Assembly: GCA_021323835.1 (NCBI GenBank)
Contig: JAJPKI010000188.1
Location: 1 to 9,537 of the forward strand
DNA from: Verrucomicrobiota bacterium
Lineage (GTDB): Bacteria > Verrucomicrobiota > Verrucomicrobiia > Limisphaerales > UBA11358
Length of the DNA stretch: 9,537 nt
Reading direction: 5' to 3'
Below, one piece after another: positions 1 through 6,588 of this stretch. The notes beneath the pieces are model-generated. The model did not search any database, was not told the origin of the DNA, and was given only the letters and a program-made list of their open reading frames with translations. Made by a program: the position numbers and the translations under genes. How positions within the stretch are numbered: the first letter of the stretch is position 1; each line of letters starts with the position of its first letter.

Positions 1-119
1 CGTTCACGGTCGAGCAAATTCAATTCTGGATTTCTACCGGCGCAATAAGCTACGACGCTGTTTATTGGAGCGAAGGCATGGCTGATTGGCAAAGTGTTTC
101 CGATTTGGTCGCGCAATAA
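1..119 (+). CDS. C-terminal end of a GYF_2-like domain protein (partial)
   Basis: The frame opens at base 3 and runs 38 codons to a TAA at 117-119; the start lies left of the window. The visible residues include FTVEQIQFWISTGAIS, then a tryptophan (YWSEGMADWQ) and SVSDLV before the end. This is the pattern of the small GYF_2 (DUF4339) domain: a helix that reads as a selector of rows or levels, then W-x-E-G-M-x-x-W-x-x-[LV]-x-x-L. In bacteria this domain usually sits at one end of membrane or secreted proteins of unknown role and is thought to bind proline-rich peptides or act as an adaptor. The rest of the protein is not visible, so its function cannot be stated. It is followed by about 200 bases without a gene before gyrB, so it is probably not in the gyrase operon. 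Confidence 0.75.
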   Translation, partial: FTVEQIQFWISTGAISYDAVYWSEGMADWQSVSDLVAQ

Positions 120-125
120 TTTATC

Positions 126-156
126 TTCGCCTTGCACCGTAAAAAGCGAGATTTTT
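126..156 (+). terminator. Weak terminator-like hairpin after the GYF_2 gene
   Basis: A short stem (TCGC at 127-130 with GCGA at 146-149, extended by one G-T pair) closes a 15-base loop and is followed by a run of five T at 152-156. It sits 7 bases past the stop of the GYF_2 gene, where a terminator is expected. The stem is short and the loop long, so this is only a weak candidate. Confidence 0.2.
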
Positions 157-246
157 CGTCTTTCTTCGAGCCACAACATATCCGCTTGGCAAGTTAAATC
201 TGCACAACTAATGGTATTTTTTAGCCAAAATTTCTTCAAATAATCA

Positions 247-275
247 TTGTGAAAAACGGGTAAATTTTTTACAAT
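247..275 (+). promoter_or_regulatory. Probable sigma70-type promoter of gyrBA
   Basis: TTGTGA at 247-252 (4 of 6 against TTGACA) is followed by a 17-base spacer and TACAAT at 270-275 (5 of 6 against TATAAT). The expected transcript start is near 282, giving a leader of about 44 bases to gyrB. A second TACAAT at 279-284 repeats the first nine bases downstream within a TTTTTACAA tandem, but it lacks a matching -35. The leader could form a small hairpin (TGCCG 286-290 with CGGCA 302-306, 11-base loop). The rest of the 206-base gap (120-325) is AT-rich and shows no gene. No DnaA-box cluster was seen, so gyrB is not at a recognisable origin here. Confidence 0.5.
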
Positions 276-325
276 TTTTACAATCTGCCGATGCGAAAAA
301 ACGGCATTGGTTTAATTCAATTTTT

Positions 326-2851
326 ATGGCGAAAAATTCTGATTCGACGGAAGAAAAAGCGGCTCCAGGCAACGAAAAAATAAAGAGCAATTACGGCTCG
401 GCGCAACTCGGCAAACTCGAAGGTCTCGAAGCGGTGCGCAAGAAGCCCGGCATGTATATCGGCGGCACGGACGAGCGCGCGCTGCATCATTGCGTGAGCG
501 AGGTGCTGGACAATTCCGTGGACGAACATCTCGCCGGTCATTGCGACAAAATCGAAGTGACGATTCAGGTGGACGGCTCAATTTCGATTCGCGACAACGG
601 CCGCGGCATTCCCGTGGACATTCATCCGCAATATAAAATTCCCGGCGTCGAACTGGTTTTAACGACGTTGCATTCCGGCGGAAAATACGGTCAAGGCGGT
701 TACAAATTTTCCGGCGGCACACACGGCGTCGGCGCGAAATGCGTGAACGCAGTTTCGGAATGGTTTGAAGTCGAAGTTTCGCGCGACGGCGAAGTGCATC
801 ACATGGAATTTGAGCGCGGCAAGACAATCAAAAAATTGCACGTCATCGGCAAAGCGAAAAACACCGGCACGCTCATCACGTTCAAGCCCGACCCGGAAAT
901 TTTTCGCGACACAGTGGAATTCAAGGCGGACATCATCGCGCAACGTTTGCGCGAACTGGCATTTTTGAATTCCGGTTTGCAAATCGTTTTCACGGACGAG
1001 CGTAACACGGAGATGAAGCCGGAAACATTTTTTTATCGCGACGGCATCGAGCAATTTGTCCGGCAGCTCAACAAAAGCAAAGAGCCGTTGCATCCCAAGC
1101 CGATTGCGTTTCAAAAAGAGACGAAAGAAAAATTGGACGACAAGCAAATCGAAGTGCATGTCGAGGTTGTGCTGCAATACAACGACAGCTACAACGACCA
1201 GGTGTTGTGCTACACGAATACGGTTTATAATCCCGACGGCGGCGCGCATTTGAGCGGATTTCGCAGTGCGGTGACTCGCGCCATCAATCAATATGCGAAG
1301 TCGAATGAATTGCTGAAAGAAAAAGACCCGCAAATCACCGGCGACGACGTGCGCGAAGGTTTGACGGCGGTGATTTCGGTGAAGCACAGCGACCCGAAAT
1401 TTGAATCGCAGACGAAAGTGAAATTGCTTTCGCCGGAAGTTGAAAAAATCACCGGCTCGGTGACTTACGAAGGCTTGATGAGTTATTTCGATGCGAATCC
1501 GCCGATTGCCAAACGCATCATTGATAAAGCGCTGAACGCCGCGCGCGCCCGTGAGGCGGCGCGCAAAGCGCGTGAAGCCGTCCGCAAATCCGCGCTGACC
1601 GGCGGCGGTTTGCCGGGAAAATTGGCGGATTGTTCCGACCGCGACCCGGCGAACACGGAATTGTATATCGTCGAAGGTGATTCCGCAGGCGGCTCGGCGA
1701 AACAAGGACGCGACCGAAAATTTCAGGCGATTCTGCCGATTCGCGGCAAATTAATTAATGTCGAAAAAGCGCGGCTCGACAAAGTTCTTCAGAACAACGA
1801 AATCCGCACGATGATTACCGCCATCGGCACGGGCATTGGCGACGGTGAAGGCGAAGGCGCGTTCGACATCGCGAAATTGCGCTATCACAAAATCATCATC
1901 ATGACCGACGCCGACGTGGACGGCTCGCACATCCGCACATTGCTGCTGACATTTTTTTACCGGCAAATGCCGAAGCTCGTCAAAGACGGCTACGTTTATA
2001 TCGCGCAACCGCCGTTGTATTCCATCACGCGCAAAAAACACACGGATTACATCGACGACGACACGCAGCTCAATCGCATCCTGCTGCAAAACGGCACGGA
2101 AGAAGTGAAATTGAAAAATCTTTCCGACGGCCGCGAATTTGCGCCGAAGCAACTCGAAGAAATTCTCGGGTTGCTCGAATCGCTCGACAAATACGCGAAG
2201 GTGATTCGACGGCATGGCGGCGATTTCGGTGATTACGTCGAGAAACGCAGCAAGAAGGGAATTTATCCGGTCATGCTCATCAAAGTCCGCGAAGGCAACG
2301 ATGAAACGGTCAATTATTTTGAAGACCTGGACGAGGTCGAAAAGTTCAAAGACAAAAATCCCGACCTTTACGGCGACGAGAAAGAAAAGGAAAAGGCCGA
2401 AAAAAACCGGACGCAAACGCGGCGCGCAGTCGAAGCTGATTTACATCTCGAAAGCAAAGCCATCGCCGATTTGCTCGGCAAGCTGGCCAAAAAAGGTTTG
2501 GACGTGGAGCATTATTCCGCGCAGGACAAGCCGTTGTTTGAATTGATTGAAGGCGAAGGCGAGAAAGCGATTGTCACGTCGTTATTTTCGATTCCGGAAA
2601 TTCTTGCGGGCGTCAAAGCCGTCGGCAAAAAAGGAATCCAGATGACCCGATTCAAAGGTCTTGGCGAAATGGATGCAAAAGAACTTTTTGAGACGACGAT
2701 GAATCCCACTGCGCGCAAATTGCTGCGCATTGATTTGACCGACGCGGTCGAAGCCGAAGAAATGTTTTCCAAATTGATGGGCGAGGAAGTTGAGCCGCGC
2801 CGCCAATTCATCGAAGATAACGCGCTCAACGTGCGCAACCTGGACGTTTAA
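326..2851 (+). CDS. gyrB: DNA gyrase subunit B
   Basis: GyrB is the ATPase subunit of DNA gyrase; with GyrA it introduces negative supercoils into the chromosome. At 841 residues it is longer than the E. coli protein (804). The GHKL ATPase domain has the catalytic-type E59 in SEVLDNSVDE, D90NGRGIP, and the glycine-rich G130GTHGVGAK lid. The ATP-contacting lysine of the QTK loop is K364. The TOPRIM domain carries E450GDSAGGSAKQGRD and D528-D530-D532 in TDADVDGSHIRTLLL, the metal-binding set. A charged insertion of about 195 residues (roughly 570-765) interrupts TOPRIM, as in the long Gram-negative form, before QMTRFKGLGEM (772 on). Relative to E. coli there are about 18 extra residues at the N-terminus. 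The ATG at 326 is the only sensible start; no Shine-Dalgarno sequence precedes it (AATTCAATTTTT). gyrA follows after 18 bases, so the two are almost certainly co-transcribed. Confidence 0.98.
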   Translation: MAKNSDSTEEKAAPGNEKIKSNYGSAQLGKLEGLEAVRKKPGMYIGGTDERALHHCVSEVLDNSVDEHLAGHCDKIEVTIQVDGSISIRDNGRGIPVDIHPQYKIPGVELVLTTLHSGGKYGQGGYKFSGGTHGVGAKCVNAVSEWFEVEVSRDGEVHHMEFERGKTIKKLHVIGKAKNTGTLITFKPDPEIFRDTVEFKADIIAQRLRELAFLNSGLQIVFTDERNTEMKPETFFYRDGIEQFVRQLNKSKEPLHPKPIAFQKETKEKLDDKQIEVHVEVVLQYNDSYNDQVLCYTNTVYNPDGGAHLSGFRSAVTRAINQYAKSNELLKEKDPQITGDDVREGLTAVISVKHSDPKFESQTKVKLLSPEVEKITGSVTYEGLMSYFDANPPIAKRIIDKALNAARAREAARKAREAVRKSALTGGGLPGKLADCSDRDPANTELYIVEGDSAGGSAKQGRDRKFQAILPIRGKLINVEKARLDKVLQNNEIRTMITAIGTGIGDGEGEGAFDIAKLRYHKIIIMTDADVDGSHIRTLLLTFFYRQMPKLVKDGYVYIAQPPLYSITRKKHTDYIDDDTQLNRILLQNGTEEVKLKNLSDGREFAPKQLEEILGLLESLDKYAKVIRRHGGDFGDYVEKRSKKGIYPVMLIKVREGNDETVNYFEDLDEVEKFKDKNPDLYGDEKEKEKAEKNRTQTRRAVEADLHLESKAIADLLGKLAKKGLDVEHYSAQDKPLFELIEGEGEKAIVTSLFSIPEILAGVKAVGKKGIQMTRFKGLGEMDAKELFETTMNPTARKLLRIDLTDAVEAEEMFSKLMGEEVEPRRQFIEDNALNVRNLDV

Positions 2852-2869
2852 TTTCTGCTAATTAATTTT

Positions 2870-5488
2870 ATGGCTGATTCCAAAGAATCGAATGACTTGC
2901 CGGTGAGCAACACACCGTTGTTCGCCTCGGGAGAAAAAATTGCGAAGATCAATGTCGCGGACGAAATCAAAAATTCGTTCCTCGATTATTCCATGTCCGT
3001 CATCATTTCGCGCGCGTTGCCCGATGCGCGCGACGGCTTGAAACCTTCGCAACGCCGCATCCTTTATGCGATGCACGAACTGTCGCTTTATCCCGGACGC
3101 AAACCTTACAAGTGCGCAAAAATCTGCGGCGATACTTCGGGCAATTACCATCCGCACGGCGAAGCGGTGATTTATCCGACGCTCGTGCACATGGCGCAAC
3201 CATGGGCGATGCGCGAGAAGCTCGTGGACGGTAAAGGCAATTTCGGTTCCATCGAAGACGACCCGCCGGCAGCCATGCGTTATACCGAGGCGCGACTCAC
3301 GCATCTCGGCGCGGCGCTGATGGAAGACATGGAAAAGGACACGGTTGATTTCGTCCCGAATTACGACGAGCGCATGACCGAGCCGACCGTTTTCCCGTCG
3401 GCATTTCCGAATTTGCTGGTCAATGGCGGCACGGGCATCGCCGTCGGCATGGCCACGAACATGCCGCCGCACAATCTCGGCGAAGTGATTGACGGCATTT
3501 GCGCACAGATTGACGACCCGAACATCACCATCAAGCAGTTGATGAAATTCATCAAAGGGCCGGATTTTCCGACCGGTGGAATGATTCTCGGCGTCGAAGG
3601 CATCAAAAATTATTTCGAGACCGGCAAAGGCAGTGTGAAATTGCGCGGACGCGTCGGCTCGGAGGAATTGAAGGGCAATCGCGAGCAGCTCGTCGTTACG
3701 GAAATTCCGTTCAACGTCAATCGTGCCGCGCTCGAAGAAAAAATTGCCGAGCTGGTGAACGAAAAAATCATCACGGAAATTTCCGCGATGCGCAACGAGT
3801 CGGACGAAAACACGCGGCTCGTGATGGAACTCAAGCGCGACGGCAATCCGAAAGTCGTCATCGCCAATCTTTACAAGCACACGCAGCTCGAAGTTTCCTT
3901 CAGCGTCAATTCGCTCGCGATTGACCACGGCAAACCCAAGACACTCAATCTCAAGGACATGATTCAGTGTTACATCGAGCACCGCCGCGAAGTCGTTTTG
4001 CGCCGCACGCGTTTTGAATTGCGCAAAGCCGAGGAACGCGCCGAACTGCTCGAAGGTTATTTGATTGCGCTCGCGAATCTCGATGAATTTATCGCCATCA
4101 TCCGCAAATCCAAAACTCGCGACGAAGCGCGCGTGAAATTGCTCGCGTTCGAATGGACGCAGAAACAAGTTGAACGCTGGGGAATTTTGGTCCGCAACGA
4201 AGAGCGTTTGGACAAAGGTCGTTACGCGCTGACCGAACGGCAGGTGGACGCGATTCTTGAATTGCGTTTGTATCAATTGACTGCGCTGGAAATTGACAAG
4301 GTCGAAGGCGAATACAAGGAATTGCTCGAACGCATCAAAGATTTGCTCGACATTTTGGCGAAGGAATCGCGCGTGATGACTATCATCAAAAATGAACTCA
4401 AGGTCATCAAAGAAAAATATGCGACGCCACGCAAATCGCAGATTGTTCCCGATGAAGGCGAAATCGCGATTGAAGATTTAATTGTCAACGAAGGCGTCAT
4501 CATCACGCTCACGCACAACGGCCTTATCAAGCGCACAAATATTTCCAGTTATCGCGCGCAGCGCCGCGGTGGCAAAGGCGTCATCGGCATGACGACGCGC
4601 GAAGCCGCGACTGATGAGGACAAAGATTTCATCGAGCATTTGTTCACGGCGAGCACGCACGATTATCTGATGTTCTTCACGAACACGGGACGCGTTTACG
4701 TCGAGCGCGTGCATGAAATTCCGGACATGGGCCGCGCCGCCAAAGGCCGGAGTATTGCGAATCTGCTGGAATTGAAAACGGGCGAAACTGTCGCCGCGCT
4801 CATCCGCGTTCTTTCAAAAACTAATGCCGACAAGGAAGACATCACCTGGGAACAACCCGGCTACATTTTATTCGCCACGAAACAAGGCACGGTCAAAAAA
4901 ACCGCGCTCGCCGATTTTGCGAACGTCCGCAAAGGCGGCATCATCGCCATCGGCATCGAGCAAGGCGACACGTTGATTGATGTGAAATTGACGACCGGCA
5001 AGAGCGAAGTCGTGCTCATCACGCGCGATGGCATGAGCATTCGTTTCAACGAAGAAGATGCGCGTCCGATGGGACGTCCTGCCGGTGGCGTGCGCGGCAT
5101 CAATCTTTACAAAGGCGACGCGGTGGTTGCTTTGGCAATTGTCGTTCCCGATGCAAAACTTTTGGTTGCGGGCGAGAATGGCATCGGCAAGCGCACGGAC
5201 TTCGAAGAATACCGCATCCAATCTCGCGGCGGCAAAGGCATCATCACGATGAAGACGAACGAGAAAACCGGCGCGGTCATCGGCGCGCTCACCGTTCGCG
5301 ACAATGACGAAATCATGCTCATCACCTTCAAAGGACAAATGGTGCGCATTTCCGTCAACGGCATTCGCGAAGCCGGAAGAAATACGCAAGGCGTCAAACT
5401 CATCAATCTCGAAGAAAAAGACAAACTTCAAGCCATCGCGCCCGTGATTGGCGAAGACAAGGAAGATTCCGCCGTCGAAGAGAAGTGA
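2870..5488 (+). CDS. gyrA: DNA gyrase subunit A
   Basis: GyrA is the DNA breakage-reunion and wrapping subunit of gyrase, acting as A2B2 with GyrB. The protein has 872 residues, a normal length. The winged-helix/tower part covers about 31-520: RALPDARDGLKPSQRR starts near 48, and the catalytic tyrosine is Y138 in AAMRYTEAR, preceded by R137. The C-terminal beta-pinwheel (about 520-860) has a perfect GyrA box QRRGGKG at 564-570 and a second copy QSRGGKG at 784-790. The box marks it as gyrase rather than topoisomerase IV ParC. The tail is acidic (EDKEDSAVEEK). In the quinolone-binding helix the E. coli S83 and D87 positions are A99 and P103. No Shine-Dalgarno sequence is seen before ATG 2870; the bases are CTAATTAATTTT. 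It is second in the gyrBA operon and converges with the lectin gene 58 bases later. Confidence 0.98.
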   Translation: MADSKESNDLPVSNTPLFASGEKIAKINVADEIKNSFLDYSMSVIISRALPDARDGLKPSQRRILYAMHELSLYPGRKPYKCAKICGDTSGNYHPHGEAVIYPTLVHMAQPWAMREKLVDGKGNFGSIEDDPPAAMRYTEARLTHLGAALMEDMEKDTVDFVPNYDERMTEPTVFPSAFPNLLVNGGTGIAVGMATNMPPHNLGEVIDGICAQIDDPNITIKQLMKFIKGPDFPTGGMILGVEGIKNYFETGKGSVKLRGRVGSEELKGNREQLVVTEIPFNVNRAALEEKIAELVNEKIITEISAMRNESDENTRLVMELKRDGNPKVVIANLYKHTQLEVSFSVNSLAIDHGKPKTLNLKDMIQCYIEHRREVVLRRTRFELRKAEERAELLEGYLIALANLDEFIAIIRKSKTRDEARVKLLAFEWTQKQVERWGILVRNEERLDKGRYALTERQVDAILELRLYQLTALEIDKVEGEYKELLERIKDLLDILAKESRVMTIIKNELKVIKEKYATPRKSQIVPDEGEIAIEDLIVNEGVIITLTHNGLIKRTNISSYRAQRRGGKGVIGMTTREAATDEDKDFIEHLFTASTHDYLMFFTNTGRVYVERVHEIPDMGRAAKGRSIANLLELKTGETVAALIRVLSKTNADKEDITWEQPGYILFATKQGTVKKTALADFANVRKGGIIAIGIEQGDTLIDVKLTTGKSEVVLITRDGMSIRFNEEDARPMGRPAGGVRGINLYKGDAVVALAIVVPDAKLLVAGENGIGKRTDFEEYRIQSRGGKGIITMKTNEKTGAVIGALTVRDNDEIMLITFKGQMVRISVNGIREAGRNTQGVKLINLEEKDKLQAIAPVIGEDKEDSAVEEK

Positions 5489-5519
5489 TTTGGATTTAAA
5501 TTATTTTCTTAAAGCCGCG

Positions 5520-5545
5520 GCCGGAATTTGAAAAACAGTTTCGGC
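5520..5545. terminator. Possible hairpin between convergent genes
   Basis: GCCGGAA (5520-5526) can pair with TTTCGGC (5539-5545) through seven pairs including one G-T, with a 12-base loop. It overlaps an 8-base palindrome GCCGCGGC at 5514-5521. The hairpin lies in the 58 bases between the stops of gyrA (+) and the lectin gene (-), where a shared terminator would be useful. Neither strand has a clear T-run directly after the stem, so intrinsic termination is not assured. Confidence 0.25.
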
Positions 5546-5546
5546 A

Positions 5547-6320
5547 TCAATTGAGGATGGGCCGAACGGATAATGGCGGGTGAATAATTTCGGTTCCCGC
5601 CTGATACTCTGAAGGCTTGCGCGACCACCATGTGCCGTTGCTGAAAAGGATTTTGTCCTGCACCACCTCGCCGTGCGCCGACCACGCCGGAAAAAATAAA
5701 AATCCTTTTTTATTGATGAGTATCCGGGTGGCGTTGTTCCATTCATTGATGGCAAAGAACTCATCGTTTGCCGATGCGATGTGACATAACTTGTCAACGC
5801 GGCCGCTCATATACCAATCGCCTGCGAGCGACCGTTGCTTGTCCGTGACCGGAATTTTTTCCGCGACTTCCACCACCGCATTTTGACGCGACGGCTCGTC
5901 CAAATCGTTCCACGTGCCCGGCAACGGTTCATCGCAACGCATGATGCAGCAATCTTCGATGTTGTTCACGTTGTTCGGCTCGCCGGAATACCAATTCGTG
6001 TAGTCCGCCGGCTCACCGTTTGCCCCGAAAAACGGTCCGCCGTGGACTTTACGGTGCAAGCCAAGCCACAAGCTGCGTTGCACGCCCGCAAAATGGCCAA
6101 ACGTCGAACAAATCCATTCATTCTCCGCCGCATTTTTGACAATCGCCAGCGTGCCGCCCAAATCCTCCGCCTCGGCTTCCGCTCCCGACCAACTGTTTGG
6201 CGAAAGCAAATAATAATCGTGCCCGTTCGCCGGATTGGTGACGGGGCCGGCGATAATGTCGGCGCGTGTGGAAAGCGAAAACGCCAAAAGCGCCGCTGCC
6301 AGTAAATAAATTCTTTTCAT
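5547..6320 (-). CDS. Secreted C-type lectin-like domain protein
   Basis: This 257-residue protein starts with a signal peptide (MKRIYLLAAALLAFSLSTRA, cut probably after A20). Residues about 22-152 form a C-type lectin-like domain: a WSGAEAEAEDLGGTLA helix, the LWLGL core motif at 84-88, E114-P115-N116 and W137-N138-D139, followed by NAVVEV. EPN plus WND is the calcium and mannose-type sugar-binding set in animal lectins. The usual outer disulphide cysteines are missing (E or D and V in their place), as is common in bacterial members. Residues about 163-235 form a second small beta-rich unit with GDWYMSG, a hydrophobic middle, and a SNGTWW ending, recalling WSNG-T-W units in secreted proteins of Planctomycetes and Verrucomicrobia. 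No anchor or sorting tail is seen, so it is probably periplasmic or released. The ligand is unknown. The start at 6320 gives an intact signal peptide; no Shine-Dalgarno sequence is present. Confidence 0.85.
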   Translation of the reverse strand: MKRIYLLAAALLAFSLSTRADIIAGPVTNPANGHDYYLLSPNSWSGAEAEAEDLGGTLAIVKNAAENEWICSTFGHFAGVQRSLWLGLHRKVHGGPFFGANGEPADYTNWYSGEPNNVNNIEDCCIMRCDEPLPGTWNDLDEPSRQNAVVEVAEKIPVTDKQRSLAGDWYMSGRVDKLCHIASANDEFFAINEWNNATRILINKKGFLFFPAWSAHGEVVQDKILFSNGTWWSRKPSEYQAGTEIIHPPLSVRPILN

Positions 6321-6348
6321 AATTCTGATAGGTGGACGGGCTGACTAA

Positions 6349-6588
6349 TCAATTGACCGGTTGCTGTTCATTTCGTTCAAGGCCATCGTGACAAAATTGG
6401 TCCGGCCAATTGTTCGAGCCGCGTAAATCTTTTGTAAGAAAACTGTAAGACCGGAAATCCTTCTCCGGGTCGAACGCCAAACGCCGTTCCGCAATCAACA
6501 ACTCTTGATTTTTGGCAAAAATCGCGAAAAGACGGGAACTGATGCCTTTACTGACCGCTTTATGGTTCGAAACCGGGAAGATAATCAA
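6349..6588 (-). CDS. Uncertain small ORF or frameshifted tail of the membrane protein
   Basis: After the stop of the 386-residue membrane protein, another - strand frame stays open to a TGA at 6349-6351. The stretch past 6560 reads like real protein: it contains SSRLFAIFAKNQELLIAE, RRLAFDPEKDF and GSNNWPDQFCHDGLERNEQ, with coding-like codons (GCG GAA, GAC CCG GAG AAG). No ATG lies near the beginning; a TTG at 6586-6588 would give 79 residues overlapping the upstream gene by 29 bases. The frame stays open back to 6933, but that part is a shadow of the membrane protein. It could be a coupled small gene, a C-terminal part lost by a one-base indel or reached by frameshifting, or chance. I recognise no family. 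The bounds given assume the TTG start. Confidence 0.35.
   Translation of the reverse strand: MIIFPVSNHKAVSKGISSRLFAIFAKNQELLIAERRLAFDPEKDFRSYSFLTKDLRGSNNWPDQFCHDGLERNEQQPVN
6423..6450 (-). promoter_or_regulatory. Phased TTACA direct repeats upstream of the lectin gene
   Basis: On the - strand the sequence reads CTTACA, five bases, CTTACA, five bases, TTTACG. The repeats are spaced 11 bases apart, about one helical turn. This is the layout of binding sites for OmpR/PhoB-family response regulators; the hexamers resemble the Bacillus PhoP box in form (TTxACA with 11-base period). The block lies 103-130 bases upstream of the lectin start, a workable activator position. It also lies inside the uncertain frame 6349-6588, so it could be coding sequence with chance repeats. 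Confidence 0.25.

Noticed and set aside
120..325. An origin of replication next to gyrB.
   Set aside because: gyrB is often near oriC, but no DnaA-box cluster, dnaA, dnaN or recF is seen here; the AT-rich leader is explained by the promoter.
659..1705. A 348-codon open frame antisense to gyrB, and others at 1751-2416.
   Set aside because: Same reason: shadow frames of gyrB with low-complexity Phe/Arg-rich products and no own signals.
1661..1760. Arg instead of Lys at the E. coli GyrB K447 position (LPIRGK) as a possible resistance change.
   Set aside because: Arginine is common here in GyrB of many bacteria and the acidic partner at E. coli D426 is kept, so there is no reason to call it unusual.
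2858..4276. A 472-codon open frame antisense to gyrA.
   Set aside because: It lies wholly opposite a fully conserved gyrA with all motifs in place. Its product is rich in Phe, Arg, Asp and His, which is the mirror of the gyrA codon use (GAA, TTC, GCG), and it shows no domain.
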